Below are positions 1-10,412 of a DNA stretch of 64,000 nt, piece after piece. Source of the DNA: Symsagittifera roscoffensis (taxonomy: Eukaryota > Xenacoelomorpha > Acoela > Convolutidae). Location of the stretch: NCBI RefSeq assembly GCF_963678635.1, contig NC_087065.1, positions 32,733,679-32,797,678 on the forward strand, read 5' to 3'. Position 1 is the first letter of the stretch. Each line of letters starts with the position of its first letter. A program made the translations under genes and the position numbers. The notes beneath the pieces were generated by a model. That model did not search any database. It was not told the origin of the DNA and was given only the letters and a program-made list of their open reading frames with translations.

Positions 1-249
1 TTTGTTTCGTCATAAATGTATAGTCCTGTAAAAGAATATAATTGTGTTAGTTCGTAAAAAGCGTGCTTTTTAGGATACTATGATAAAAAAAGTTTCTATG
101 CCTAATTATTTTTTTTTCATTGTGGTCAAGTAATTATATGTAACATCTGTAGATTTTTCTGTAATATGATATGGTCCTTTTCAATCAGGTTTTAGCTTTT
201 TTTGAGATTCCTCTTTGTATTGAAAAATTTGGGATAGAAACAATTTTTT

Positions 250-1000
250 CTATTTTAAGGTCTGATGCTGGCGAAAAGCGTGAATTTGTTTGAGATTGGA
301 TGTTTTGTCTTTGTTATAATTTCCTTGCGTTTTTCTGACGGTTTTCATTTTTTTGTCTCTGCTCGAAACCGATTCTGTGTGGCTTCCAGGCGCTAACTTT
401 GAAATTTGTCGACGATGAAAACAATCTTCATCATGAGTGTGAAGTGGTAGGTTGTAACAAATTGAATCTTTAGTTGGTTGACAAAAAACTTGTGCAATTT
501 TTGACGAATTGACTGTGAACCTTAAAGGTTTGCGTGGTTTTTGGTTAAAAACTTTTTTATACGGTGATAGTCCAATTGTTGTTGTGATCTGCGATTTATA
601 TGCTAATGGAAAAGTTTTACGTCTGTTGACCATTCGGTGTTTTTTGATCGTTTCCGTTTATTATATATTGAAGGTGTTCTTGTAGTGAGCGGTTCAAGCC
701 TTCGACTACACTATTTGTTCATTTGGCATGTGATGTACTAGGTTCATGTTTTATACTGTGAAGGTGACATAAGGTAGTAATTTCATTTTTTTATGAATTC
801 TGTTCCATTATCTGTAACTAGGGTGTCGGGTCGACCAAACTTTGCTATCCAGTGTTCATAGAGTGTTGTATATGCATAATAAGCCTAACGTGGAGGTACG
901 GGGTTGAGTGCTACTTAATGTATAAATGCCTCTACAATTACTATTATATATGAGTATTCTTCTCAGGAGAAGAACATAGGGCGTCTTGTATCGAATGAGA
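250..1000 (-). pseudogene. Integrase core remnant of element 1
   Basis: The integrase of a Ty3/gypsy element inserts the cDNA into the host chromosome. On the minus strand, around 780-840, the frame reads RPDTLVTDNGTEFI, the family block around the second catalytic Asp of the DDE triad. Near 700 another frame reads VVEGLNRSLQEHL, the block that carries the catalytic Glu. Upstream, near 930-960, is IIVIVEAF, where the first Asp of the triad appears as Glu. The 127-codon open frame at 250-633 continues into LAYKSQITTTIGLSPYKKVF, the typical region after the core. At least two frameshifts and several stops separate these blocks, so this is a dead copy. The domain assignment is from motif recognition and is firm; activity is excluded. 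Confidence 0.85.
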
Positions 1001-1199
1001 TTCTAATGTTTTAATAAAAATTTTGTACTTTAAGTTCTTGTTTTTCTGCTATTTGATTTCGTTGTGGAAAAAAATGATTTAATTGACATATGATAAAATC
1101 ATTACAAGGTGTTTGTAACAAGGTAAAAAATCTAGAACTTATTTCAACCCGGGTAGGCTTCAGCTTAGATTTTGAGTTTTGTGTCACTTATTGAAATAA

Positions 1200-1400
1200 A
1201 TTAGAAGTCTCTGAACTCTCTTTCGAAGAGACATTGTTTGGACACATTGAGTGGAGGCTCGTCGTACTTGGCGAAGTTGCTGTCGTCTCCCGCGAGAAGA
1301 GTTCCGTAAGAAGAGTTGATATTTCATCGAAGCGTTTTTGTTGTTCTTTTTGATGTTCTAAGAAATGTTGTAGAATGGTCTGAAGTTTAATTGCATATTT
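1200..1400 (-). pseudogene. Gag-like coiled-coil fragment lying between RT and integrase
   Basis: One minus-strand frame is open for roughly 60 codons and contains LQHFLEHQKEQQKRFDEI followed by STLLTELFSRETTATSPSTT, a Gln/Glu/Lys amphipathic stretch followed by a Ser/Thr-rich one. This composition is usual for the N-terminal part of gypsy Gag proteins and not for RNase H, which should sit at this position. It may derive from a nested second element or from recombination between elements. Calling it Gag is inference from composition; a host coiled-coil fragment is not excluded. Confidence 0.4.
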
Positions 1401-1422
1401 TAAACTTATTTACTCAGAAAGT

Positions 1423-2165
1423 TTAGCATTCAAAAAATTCTTGGATTTTCTTTTTATTGGATGTTGGATGGAATTTTAAAACTGCATCTATTCGAGGTTT
1501 CAAGGGTGTTAGTGTGGTTTCTTTGATAATATGTGTAAGTAATTTTACACGAGTAAGAAAAGAATGTGATTTATCTCGTGCTGCTTTCAGGTTCTCTTTT
1601 AACAAAATTTGGTTGTTTTTTTCTAAAACTTTTAACACTTCGTGTTTTGCTTGCGATTATATGAAAACATTGTCCAAATACGTATTGAAATTTTGCTTAC
1701 ATTTAGTGGTCTGAAAATTTTACTCACAATGGCAGAAAAAGATTTTGGTTCTAAAGATATGGCATAAATTAGTCTATTGAATTCGTATCGTGGGTTTCCA
1801 ATAACGAATTGTGTCAAGCGTCTTGTTTCTTCATCTAGTGGCATTCGATCAGATGCACTATTCATATCTGCGGTGGTATGATAATGTCCACCTAATTTTG
1901 TGAGTATTACTTGTTTTGATTCTATAGGCCGATTGCCTTTTGATTTATCAATTAAAGATTTTAGATATCGTGCGTCTAAAACAATTTCAAGCGAATCTCC
2001 AATAACGAGAATAATTACTGGGCTGATGTGTTGCTGTTCCTTGTTTACTGGTGAGATAATTCTCTATTCTTCAAAGACGTCTAAAAAATCCTGTAAGTAA
2101 ATTGGAAGTGTACTTGCTCGTTGTTTTTTGAAAATTGCGTCGAGTCTGAGTGGTAGGTGTGTTAT
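1423..2165 (-). pseudogene. Reverse transcriptase (palm and thumb) remnant of element 1
   Basis: The minus strand carries recognisable gypsy reverse-transcriptase blocks. Around 1860-1910 is LTKLGGHYHTTADMNSA (palm motif A with its Asp), followed by DRMPLDEETRRLTQF and YEFNRLIYAISLEPKSF. At 1669-1680 the catalytic box reads YLDN instead of YxDD, so the second Asp is lost. The open frame at 1423-1638 contains HEVLKVLEKNNQILLKENL and LLTHIIKETTLTPLKPRIDA, which match the thumb in order and spacing. Frameshifts separate palm and thumb. The enzyme would have copied element RNA into DNA inside a virus-like particle; this copy cannot. Confidence 0.85.
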
Positions 2166-2835
2166 TGAATTTTTTTTCCAACATCAAATTTTGATGTAGC
2201 TTAAACCATGGGCTATTCCAAAATTAAATCTGCTAACTGTTCAAAGTCTTGTTGATCAATTTGAGAACATTGAAAATTAAACATTGTCAAAAGGTGTTGT
2301 GGTTTATTTGTGTAATTTGAAATTATGAATGGTGGTTTGAAATAAGAGATTTTGTAAAATAACACGTGTTTATTTTCGAATCTTTGGTAATTTTATTAAT
2401 AGATAATTGTTCCATAAAAATTGATTGACAATTTTGTAATAATTTTAAGATATTGTTCATTCTGTATGCTTTTTCTTGTGCAAGGCTATAGTATTGCATT
2501 TGTTTCGCAATATTCTAATAGTCCTAAAAGAAGCGTTATTTTATATGGCCCATTTTTAAATACATATTGTGCTTTCTTATCTATATTTAAGTTTTCAGCG
2601 TATTTTATAGTTGAAATTGTTACTCTAAAAGTTTTATGATTCGGTCTGAAGTCAAGGTCAACATATATAGTTTTTTTCCTGATCGTTATTATATTGATGA
2701 ACTTGGTTGATGGAAAAATCATATGCATGTCCTGTTAGTGATTTTAAATGTTTCCTGTGTTGATTATATTCAGGGTAAATTTTAGAAAAATAATGGGGGT
2801 TATTTATTTAATCATTGAAAAAAATTAGAGATGTA
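2166..2835 (-). other. Protease-RT spacer of element 1, little recognisable
   Basis: This stretch lies where the end of the protease and the RT fingers would be. One minus-strand frame (2486-2728) is open for 80 codons, with DLDFRPNHKTFRVTISTIKY near its middle, and its orientation and base bias match the flanking element domains. No catalytic motif was identified. It is probably decayed pol sequence. Confidence 0.35.
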
Positions 2836-3183
2836 TTATTTAATCTTGTATTTTATCTTTGATCGGTTATTTTCTGTTTGAATGTTTATGCTTGGGATAC
2901 ATTTTGTGATAATTGTGTTTCGAACTATATTGTGTTTGATAGCTGTTATCTGAAATGTTTGCTTAAAGAGTTCTTGTAAAAAAAGTTTTAATCCATTTTT
3001 CGAGTTGGTTGAAGTGATAATTGAATCTTTCCATAGTTTTAAATTTGTGCTTTCTGCGGTGGCTAGTTTACTGGAAAGTTTTGGAAAGTAAAAGTTTTGG
3101 GTGTCTATTACGAACTTCTTTCCAAATAGGATTATTAAGAACGTTTGATTCTGCTCCAGAGTCGGTTCAAAAATCTGTTTCAA
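2836..3183 (-). pseudogene. Retropepsin-like aspartic protease remnant of element 1
   Basis: On the minus strand, positions 3152-3163 encode D-S-G-A, the active-site box of retroelement aspartic proteases, continuing as ESNVLNNPIWKEV. The protease would cut the Gag-Pol polyprotein during particle maturation. The box lies in a different frame from the longest open frame of the region (115 codons, 2836-3183), showing that frameshifts have scrambled the domain. It sits between the zinc-knuckle region (higher coordinates) and the RT (lower coordinates), the expected order. The assignment rests mainly on the box and its position. Confidence 0.65.
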
Positions 3184-3689
3184 GATCTGTTGGTTTATGT
3201 TATTTTTTGATGCGATGATACTTTATTTGTTGTTTTCTGGTATATTTTGTTTTTATTTGAGTTGTTTTCGGTTGTATGAGAAGTTTACTTCATGTTACCT
3301 TGGTTGTTTTTATGTTATTGAATTTCTGAGTTAAAAAATTCATTCTGGTAATAATTTGGCTCAATAGGGGCTTCGTGTTCAGGTTCTATTCTAAGCATGT
3401 TAAGAAATAAATTACTTTAGGTTTCCTTTTGGCCATCTCTGCTTTCACAGTTTGTATGGTTTAATCGAATTTCTGAAGTTTCTGTATTATCAAAACCTGG
3501 GGTGTCTGGAACTGTTTCATTTGTAGGTTAAAATTTTTTGCTTCGTTTTTGATGTGTTGGCTTATTACTACTTCTATTGTTTTGTATTTGTGGATTTGAA
3601 TATAGTGAATTGTTTAAATATGGTGACGAAAAATATTTTCTTGATCTGTTTTGATAGTTGTTTTTTTTTCTTTTTCTTGAATTATCACG

Positions 3690-4192
3690 GGATCTGTTAT
3701 TATTATTTTTATGATACGGTCTGTTGTTAGAATAGTTTTGTGATCTATTGTTAGAGTAGTTACTGTTACGATTATTCGAATAATTTCAATTTCTGTTGTT
3801 TGAAAAATTTCGTAATCGGTTCTTGGAATACTCTTTACTCCGGGGTTTGAACTGAGAAGTAACTTCTATTAGAATTTTGGAATTTCGTCTATCTGGTACT
3901 CTTCCGCGAAAAATATTAGTTGAAGTGTATTGTGATCTGCTATTATTATAGCTAGTTGGGAGTGATTTTCCTGATTTTCTGAGGTATTATTACTTCGATT
4001 GTTTTCGTTTGGTAAACTCTGGTCTTTTTTCATTTCTTGATAGAAAAATTTGTTTCTTTCTTTGTATTTTGATGGTCTATTTGATTTTTCTTGTTGTTTT
4101 TGTCTGCATTCGTCAATGCTATGTCCGTATCTGCGGCAAAAGATATACCATTTTTGAATGAAGATTTTCTTTAAACCTTGCTTTATTTTCAT
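3690..4192 (-). pseudogene. Gag nucleocapsid remnant: CCHC zinc knuckle plus NYSNNR repeats
   Basis: The open frame 3869-4192 (107 codons) contains YIFCRRYGHSIDEC. This matches a CX2CX4HX4C zinc knuckle with the first Cys replaced by Tyr. Such knuckles bind element RNA. Downstream on the minus strand (about 3690-3815) another frame encodes several tandem repeats close to NYSNNR, followed by an Arg/Lys/Asn-rich tail (NNNNRSRDNSRKRKKN). The whole segment looks like the basic RNA-binding end of Gag. It lies just upstream of the protease remnant. The Cys-to-Tyr change and the frame breaks indicate that the copy is dead. Confidence 0.75.
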
Positions 4193-4199
4193 AGATGTT

Positions 4200-5600
4200 C
4201 AGGATTTGGGTGTTTTCAATGCTAATTTCTAGTCGGAATCTCGGATGTTAATTATATATGGGGTTATTGCTTAACCATTATTTATGTATTATAGTTTTAA
4301 ACTTTCTTTTTCCTCTAGTTTCATTGTGCTTTCAGCTGGTTCTAATTTATCTACTAATGTCTGTAATTCCATATCGAAATCTCGGATTGATGATGGGTGT
4401 GATGCTCTTTTTTGTGTATTTGTGTAGACATGTGAATGAAAGATTAAGCTTTTTATACTACAGTTTCTCTTCTTACTACGAGTTGTTTTATAGTTTCAAT
4501 CAGAAGTCTACGAATTTCGTTGCATAAAACCCTTTGATGTTGTTTGTTTATTTCAGAATCAAACATTTTTGAAAATTTTTGAGTAAACCGTTTTCAATCG
4601 GGTTTAATTTTTATGGGTAAAACTTTCAATCGGGTTTAATTTTTATAAGAAATCATTTTTGGGCTGCGCCGTCAAGTGTATCTTGTATAAGTGCTGTGCA
4701 TCTATGAATCCAAATTGCATGAAATTTGCAGGTTCTGGGCCTATACTTAAGGTTGGGTTACCTGTAACAGCATTTGAGTAGTCTTCTACTGAGTATTCCG
4801 GATCTGTTGATGTTCATACCATTAGCCGTTTATTAGATGTTATAGATGGTATAGATTCATTATCATTTTGAGTGATTCTGCTGTGTTTGGTTTTTGTGTA
4901 AAATTGGTAAGTTGATTTTTTGTAATTTCATGTAGTTGTATATAAAAAAGTAACAGAATTTCATTTTTCATGGAATTGGGTGGATTACTTTGAGTTTTTT
5001 GATAGTATAGTGATTGCAAGTTGTTACTAGGTTGTGCCAATTTTTATCTTTTAGAAGATTGTTGTTGTTTTTGTCTTGGTTGATGGGAGTTCATGTAAGC
5101 TTCGAAAAAATCTTGATCTATACCAATCCAGAGGTTTTTTCGTTAATTTTTATTATATTTTTTTTGTATTCTATGAAACTTATCTTCAAATTCAGTGTAG
5201 TGTGGTTGGCTTCTAAGGAATTGCCTATTAATTAGTTTGTTTTTGTTTTGTTGAAAAAAAAGATATTTTTCAGTGTGGTCTGTCTGAGTTTTTCCTTTAT
5301 CATTAAAACTTACTGATTGAAAAATTGGTTTTGGTGCCTGTTGGGTTTAATTATGATTGTGGAATTCAATTTGGGGTTGTATAAAATGGTCGTGCTATTG
5401 GATTACTATTGTTATTATTGGTGAAACAATCAGAATTATGGTTTGCAAATTTATTTCCATTTGGGTGTCTTTGTTTATTATTTGATCGCTTTTCAGTTAT
5501 TGATCTATTTGTTTGATAGTCCATGTGTGGACATTTCGTAACAGCTGAATCTAGTTATATTTCACTATCAGTGTGTTTTTCACGAACTGAGTCTAGAAAT
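4200..5600 (-). pseudogene. Gag (matrix/capsid-like) remnant of element 1
   Basis: The minus strand keeps coding-like stretches between stops, for example MAQPSNNLQSLYYQKTQ at the start of an open frame at 4840-5040, and a stretch with EDYSNAVTGNPTLSIGPEP near 4700-4800. Near 4370 the frame reads DFDMELQTLVDKLEPAES, just before the zinc-knuckle segment. Gag would form the particle shell. I recognise no diagnostic capsid motif; the call rests on position, orientation and composition. Confidence 0.45.
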
Positions 5601-6749
5601 TGTGGAAAAAAATTTATTTTGCCTCTTACTATTGCGTGTCGAGATGTTTTTGGTGATGATACTTAAATTGTTTCATTTGTTTCTAATATAGAAACATAAC
5701 TATAAATGATGGAGAAGACATCATTTGTGACAATTGAGTTGGCTTTTTGTGAGTTTTGACGTTGAATATTTTTGATATATTCTGTAAAAACTTTTGAGAA
5801 ATCTAGTTCAATATCATCTGTTTGTATTGAGTGTGTTGTTTCGATGGTTGATTGCGATGGTAGAATTTCAATGGCAAATGTGCCGTAATATGACATGACC
5901 ATACTGGTGCTTGGTAGGTAGTGATCAACTATTTGTCATTTGATTTTTGTTTCCTTGATTTCTTGTTTATAGGCTATGTCCTTTTTGAAAAAAAACTTAC
6001 GATTAAATTATGGCAAAGTTGGTGTTGTCCTCTAGCTGGATCGCTTTGTAGATTGATTAATTGATTAATGACAAAGTGGAGGATAAGGTCATCTACAAAT
6101 TATTGTGGTTTCGAATCATTTTTTGTGCGGGATTACAGTGAGCATGTAAGGTTCAATTGTTCTAGTTGGTCCAAGGAAATATTCAAAATGATTTGGAAAA
6201 AGTAATTAAATTATAGATTTAAAAAGCAAAGGATAGCCACAATAAGCTGGCTCAAAGAAATATTTACGCTGAAATAAAACAAGGATAGGCCCTGACAAGG
6301 TTGGAACTCAAAATTAATTGTTTAAGAAAGATTAGAATTTATTAGTTTAAATGATATGAATTTTTTGAGTGATTATCAGGTATGCCTCACATGAAGAAAC
6401 AAAGAAGCGAGGTTAAAGATGACAGAAGTCCTTGAGAAGCAAGGAAATTAGTAGGTTTTAATAAAAAAATTATTTGAAATTTTCAAACTACCTATTTTTA
6501 TAATCATTTTTTTCAATCAATTTTAAAATTACAAAGGTTTCAAAATTACCGCAGACTTCTTTAGGATGAACGACTGATTTAAATCGGCTTTGATATTTTT
6601 TTGCCTGTTATAAATCATTGAGAGATATATATTTTGGAAATGAATGTTACTGCTCAAAGTGTTTTAATTCGTATTAGTGAATGCAAATATGTATTGCATT
6701 GATAATTTTGTAGAGAAATAATCGTTGCAGTCAGCTTTTTCGTATAAAC
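5601..6749 (-). other. Upstream portion of element 1 and unassigned AT-rich DNA
   Basis: A 79-codon minus-strand frame (5663-5902) and a coding-like stretch near 6000-6110 (FVDDLILHFVINQLINLQ) suggest that element-derived sequence continues to about 6200. From 6200 to 6750 I see no coding signal, only AT-rich DNA with poly-A/T runs. No primer-binding site could be identified with confidence. Confidence 0.35.
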
Positions 6750-7150
6750 AGGGATGTGCACCTAATAGATCAGACGCTTCTCATTCACCCTGCTTTTTTC
6801 CATGCGACTGTTTCTGAGTCGAGATTGGTTGATATTTGGCTTATTGGGTGTCTGAACTTTTTTTATTTAATATTCAATTTAAGCTTGAGTTAGCTCCCTC
6901 GTAGAGTGTTTTGAGATCAGGTACACCGTCTGTGCGTCACGCTATCGTATTTTCGGCCGAATAGGTTCGTGATAAATCTTAGTCTAATACCAATTTTAAT
7001 CTTACTCTTTTATCTTTTAGTCTCAATAAATCTAGTTTATACTTATATTTGCGAGGCTAGATATCAAGAACTGTTCTGAGGAAGAACAACTGTTTAGTAA
7101 GTTAAATTTATTCTGTTTTGGCTGAAACTATAAATAGTTTCAGTCTAACA
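6750..7150 (-). repeat. LTR-like segment with a near-perfect palindrome at its edge
   Basis: On the minus strand a plausible LTR begins TGTTAGACTG at 7150 and runs on with a TATAAA-like box and GC-richer sequence (about 6890-6960). It lies just past the integrase end of gypsy family-2 copy 1, where its 3' LTR should be, and also upstream of element 1, where a 5' LTR could be. A 10-bp inverted repeat with a 2-nt spacer (7122-7143) sits at the TG edge. The tandem duplication starting at 7010 copies only the first 140 bp (again at 10913-11053). No second full LTR was found, so the inner boundary and ownership stay open. Confidence 0.4.
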
Positions 7151-7707
7151 ACTTAATGTAAGTGTTTTACAGTTTTGTATAGAAAGTTGGACAATTGAAA
7201 CTTGATAAATCATATTCCAATGTGTTTGTCTGGTTTTTGAAAAAGCCGTTAATCTTATTTTAGGAGAATATGGTGGACCGCCCAGGAATTTATGAAAACT
7301 TGGGACACAAAAAACTTTCAATTTTTTTGGACTCTTCAATATTTTTCTAGTTTTTTGCTCGTTAAATTTCATGAAAGCGGTCAATGAAAACAGATCTACA
7401 TGATGAAAAGAAACGTACATAAATTCTGTTTAATTTCCAATTTCTGTAAGTTTTGAACTAACAAGCTTATGTTCATTAGTTTTGAGAAATAAGGTTTCTT
7501 CACTCAGCCTACAATTTGTTTTTGAGTTTGCCAGATACATCGCTTAAGCAGGAAATAGTACGGAAATGGTTACTTTTTTTACTGAAAACGTTCTTACGAT
7601 AATAAAAGAGGAAGGGAATGATTATGGATCTATGGGGAGTAGCAAAATCAGTTTTCTCAATATCGGATGTGTAAGGTACTAAAAATTTGACTTTGCTCAA
7701 AATAGAA
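7151..7707 (-). other. Sequence between integrase tail and LTR, family 2 copy 1
   Basis: Two short minus-strand open frames (7145-7420, 91 codons; 7509-7700, 63 codons) show no recognisable domain. The place is that of the 3' untranslated region of the element. The same sequence is present at 11054-11610 in copy 2. I see no gene here. Confidence 0.4.
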
Positions 7708-8160
7708 TTAACTAAATCTTTTGCTCAATAATTTAGTAAGAACACAATCATTTTCAAGATAACTAATTCGTTCATTGTTCAGCACACCATCGAACATTTT
7801 TTTCAGCTCAGAAAAACATGATATGGGCCGTACCACTACTGCGTATGGCTTCTTCCTGGTCATCCATCCTCTCCTGGGTAGCTTGTAAAGCGGCTTCCTT
7901 TCGTCGGTCTCCCAAGTACTGCTTTCTGGTGTTTTTGGCGTTGTTTCGTGAGCAGAATACTCTAGGTCCCAAACATCCGATGGTTTTTCACCTAAACTTG
8001 TCAACTTTCCTCGAATCCAGAGTAACTGTATGCTCGGTTTCTCGTAAAGTTCGGATTTAATTGGTCCTGGTTTTTCCAAAACGTTTTGTAAACTTTTCGA
8101 TGCGCCGTGAGAGTTTGTTTTTGTTTGTTCGCCGCTGATCCTTTCTGATGAGTCTCTCAC
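7708..8160 (-). pseudogene. Integrase C-terminal/tail region, gypsy family 2 copy 1
   Basis: This 150-codon open frame follows the integrase core in the minus-strand order RT, RNase H, zinc finger, core, tail. It begins MRDSSERISGEQTKTNSHGA and is basic and Ser/Thr-rich at the start, which suits the DNA-binding tail of a gypsy integrase, but I recognise no chromodomain or GPY/F motif. It may be partly out of the ancestral frame. It is identical in copy 2 (11611-12063), which reflects recent duplication and not selection. Confidence 0.45.
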
Positions 8161-8340
8161 TAACGGATGCTCTTAGCGGAAATAACTTCTTCTTTTTTCT
8201 TGGAAATACAAAACATTTTCCAGGAAAGGTAACTTGACACGCACTTTACGCCGAACCGTATTTGTTTTTCTGCCAAAATTTACCTCCATCGGAGATCAAC
8301 CTAAAGATTTCCTAGTCATTGATGTGTAGTAGTTCGTTTG

Positions 8341-8589
8341 CTATACAAAGTTTCTTTCAAACTTGATGTTAAGGGTTGTCGTGGCTGCTGAAAAGCACAT
8401 GCAATCAGTTGTTTCCGCCGGGTACGGATCAATCGTTCCACCAATCCAGTGGGCCGCAATAATTTTTATACTTTTTCTACTACAGAATTTGCCGATGGAT
8501 TTGGCGACAAATACCGTCCCTTGTTCGGTTCTCATTGCCCTCGGTATTGCATGTAAGGATTGATTTGATTCGGGATTGATTTGATTCAA
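8341..8589 (-). pseudogene. Integrase core remnant, gypsy family 2 copy 1
   Basis: In the 82-codon frame, residues 15-46 contain IPRAMRTEQGTVFVAK and KFCSRKSIKIIAAH. This is the integrase block that normally reads RTDQGT, with the catalytic Asp replaced by Glu here. Downstream the frame degenerates into sequence without the final catalytic Glu block. The fragment lies between the HHCC-like region and the tail frame in the expected order. The clade is the one with CNFSIVGG and YSNNELE motifs in RT and RNase H. The copy is dead. Confidence 0.75.
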
Positions 8590-8599
8590 GTTCTTAAAG

Positions 8600-9085
8600 A
8601 TTTGATAAACTCGGCACAGTGTCGTTGGCTGCCGTTGACTGTATCTGTCGGTTCTTGTGCGGCCACTAGAAATAACTGCTTGCCATCTCTATCATCTAAA
8701 ACATTCCCGAATGTCTTTTGTGAAGACGTATCATAGTCGATGCTCTCAATTGTGGCGGTACCACCATTCGGTCTAGGAGGAATAACATGACATTTGATGT
8801 ATATAAATTATCCGCATGGTGTGCAAAATATGAGCCTAGATTCTTAATATCATCAAGATTATTCGATTTTCACGATCAAACAACACAATTTAAAATCTCA
8901 TCCGCCTCAATTAGTAGTGCGACGAACTCAGCGTCAAAAAATTTGGACCAATCTAACAAAAGGGCCGGAAACATAACCTGAGGGATAACGGAAGTTTCAG
9001 CCGAAGGCTGGGGAAGGGAATTCCTACCATGAACGTTAATTGAAGGTAGGAGCTGACTCTTGGTAGACGTTTTGGCCAACCTCAA
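8600..9085 (-). pseudogene. Integrase N-terminal (HHCC) region and linker, family 2 copy 1
   Basis: The minus strand at 8640-8800 encodes a stretch with LLDRMVVPPQLRAS and TMIRLHKRHSG, which resembles the His pair of the HHCC zinc finger at the integrase N-terminus. The second half with the Cys pair is frame-broken. The open frame 8876-9085 (LPSINVHGRNSLPQPSAET) lies between it and RNase H and is probably linker. The best-preserved version of the finger region is in copy 3 (15139-15381). Confidence 0.55.
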
Positions 9086-9334
9086 GGAATTTAAAAACTC
9101 AGATTTTCGGCAGTTTCAATTCGCTTGTGGTTTGGAACACAAACTTTGATCAAGTGTTAGTTTCGAAACGTTTCAATTAGTTTCTTCGGTGCACATTCCT
9201 TCCGATGCCCGTTCTGGTTTTGTTCTGGTAATAACTTAATTCTGGCTGGTCAACCCATAAGTGCCTGCACTAATTGACGGTGCAGAGAGACGGTTAACTG
9301 CGTTAATTTACGCTGCCATGAACTTTTCGTCTAA
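9086..9334 (-). other. RNase H-integrase linker, no clear frame
   Basis: About 250 bp join the RNase H end to the integrase finger. No frame stays open, and similar sequence recurs in copies 2, 3, 4 and 6. It is part of pol by position only. Confidence 0.4.
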
Positions 9335-9817
9335 TTATGATAATTTTGGAGCTGTACCGACCGGATACCGAGACAAGTAATCAACGAGCCACATAATCTT
9401 CCCTGGAATGTGCTCTAGTTCGTAGTCGAATGGTAATGATTGATCGACCCTTCTTACTAATTGAGTTTGGGTCGTTTTTGTCTTCTTTTCCTCTGACAAA
9501 TACCATAGCAACGCTTTAGGGTCGGTTGTGATCTTGAACGGAGCCCCAATCAAATAGTTTCGGTAGTACATTAACGCCCAAGTAACAGCTAATATTTCCA
9601 ATACGTTATTGCTATATTTTAATTTCGCACCATGTAAAAACGTCGATGCGTACGATACCGGTTTCCGACCCTCAGCTTGCAAAATTACTCCAATTTGCCC
9701 CATATCCTGTTTCGCTGCGTCACTTTTCACTTGCGTACTTTTATTCACATCGAAAAAATGATTTTGCACTAAATCGTTAACATTTTTCAAAATGTGAAAG
9801 TTTTTCCAAAAGATCAC
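9335..9817 (-). pseudogene. RNase H domain plus RT connection, gypsy family 2 copy 1
   Basis: This is the clearest domain of the window. In the 160-codon frame, residues 32-47 read SDAAKQDMGQIGVILQ (first catalytic Asp at 33), residue 74 is the catalytic Glu in SNNVLEILAV, and Asp 99 lies in KITTDPKALLWYL, where related copies have TTDHKALL. Residues 128-150 end in DYELEHIPGK and VDYLSR, the block closing the RNase H region in gypsy elements. RNase H would remove the RNA strand during reverse transcription. The domain is open throughout, but the RT upstream carries a stop in its catalytic box, so the polyprotein is dead. It is repeated at 13238-13720 and 15954-16418. Confidence 0.9.
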
Positions 9818-9843
9818 TAAAAGGTTCTGTAGTAGCAGCTAAA

Positions 9844-10400
9844 TTAGGAAAAATCCGAATGAGTTGATTGATTGACCCAATCAAAGATCCAACGTCGTTC
9901 TTGTTCTCGGGTTGTTTCAATTCCAAAAAATGGAGTCATTTTCCGCTCAACTGAAACTGTACCTTCATCTGAAAGTTGAACACTCAACCACTCAATTTTT
10001 TTTCGCTGCGAAAGTACTTTTACTCCTTTTTGCAGCGACATTGTTTTCATGCTACTATTTCATGACATTTCTAATCTGCCGGGAGTGGCGCTCTTCTGAA
10101 CCTCTGTTCGCAATGAGAGTGTCTTACAGGTACACATGCATCCCCGGTAAATGGCCTAACATTGTATCTATAACCTTTTGGAATTCATTAGGCATATCAC
10201 CTAATCTCTAAATCCCCGTCACAAAACGATACGTCCCTGTTATGTTGCCCCCGACAATGCTGAAGTTGCACGTCTACTAGTTATCTCACTTAACGGCATT
10301 TGCGAATATGCAGTTGTCAGGTCGATATTAGAAAACCAAATTTGGGTCAGATGTATTACCACTAATGGCTAATGCGACATTTTCCGCCAAGTCATTTATG
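9844..10400 (-). pseudogene. Reverse transcriptase palm/thumb remnant, family 2 copy 1
   Basis: The frame at 9844-10050 and its neighbours contain KKIEWLSVQLSDEGTVSVE and GSINQLIRIFPNLAATTEPF-like thumb blocks. Further upstream are palm blocks with CNFSIVGGNITGTYRFVTG and DMPNEFQKVIDTMLG. The catalytic YxDD box reads Y-L-stop-D, the stop being at 10124-10126. The blocks fall in different frames, so several frameshifts are present. Confidence 0.85.
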
Positions 10401-10412
10401 TTCGGGTTCAGT

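Larger units (their letters stand above)
1..6200 (-). mobile_element. Degenerate Ty3/gypsy LTR retrotransposon (element 1), cut by window start
   Basis: Read on the minus strand, pieces of a gypsy-type retroelement appear in order from high to low coordinate: Gag-like sequence, a CCHC-type zinc knuckle, an aspartic-protease DSGA box, a reverse-transcriptase palm and thumb, and an integrase core. Every domain is broken by stops and frameshifts, so the element cannot make a polyprotein. The plus strand is strikingly T-rich here, meaning the element's sense strand is A-rich, as is common in LTR elements. No RNase H domain was found between reverse transcriptase and integrase; a Gag-like fragment lies there instead. 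The upstream limit is uncertain and the 3' end lies outside the window. Its reverse-transcriptase motifs differ from the family at 7-28 kb, so it is a separate lineage. Confidence 0.85.

Noticed and set aside
6000-6900. Primer-binding site and polypurine tract of the LTR elements
   Set aside because: No convincing tRNA-complementary stretch or purine run was found next to the presumed LTR edges.
9912-10211. 99-codon plus-strand ORF opposite the gypsy RT
   Set aside because: Shadow of the minus-strand RT; its repetition at 13815 and 16523 only reflects duplication.
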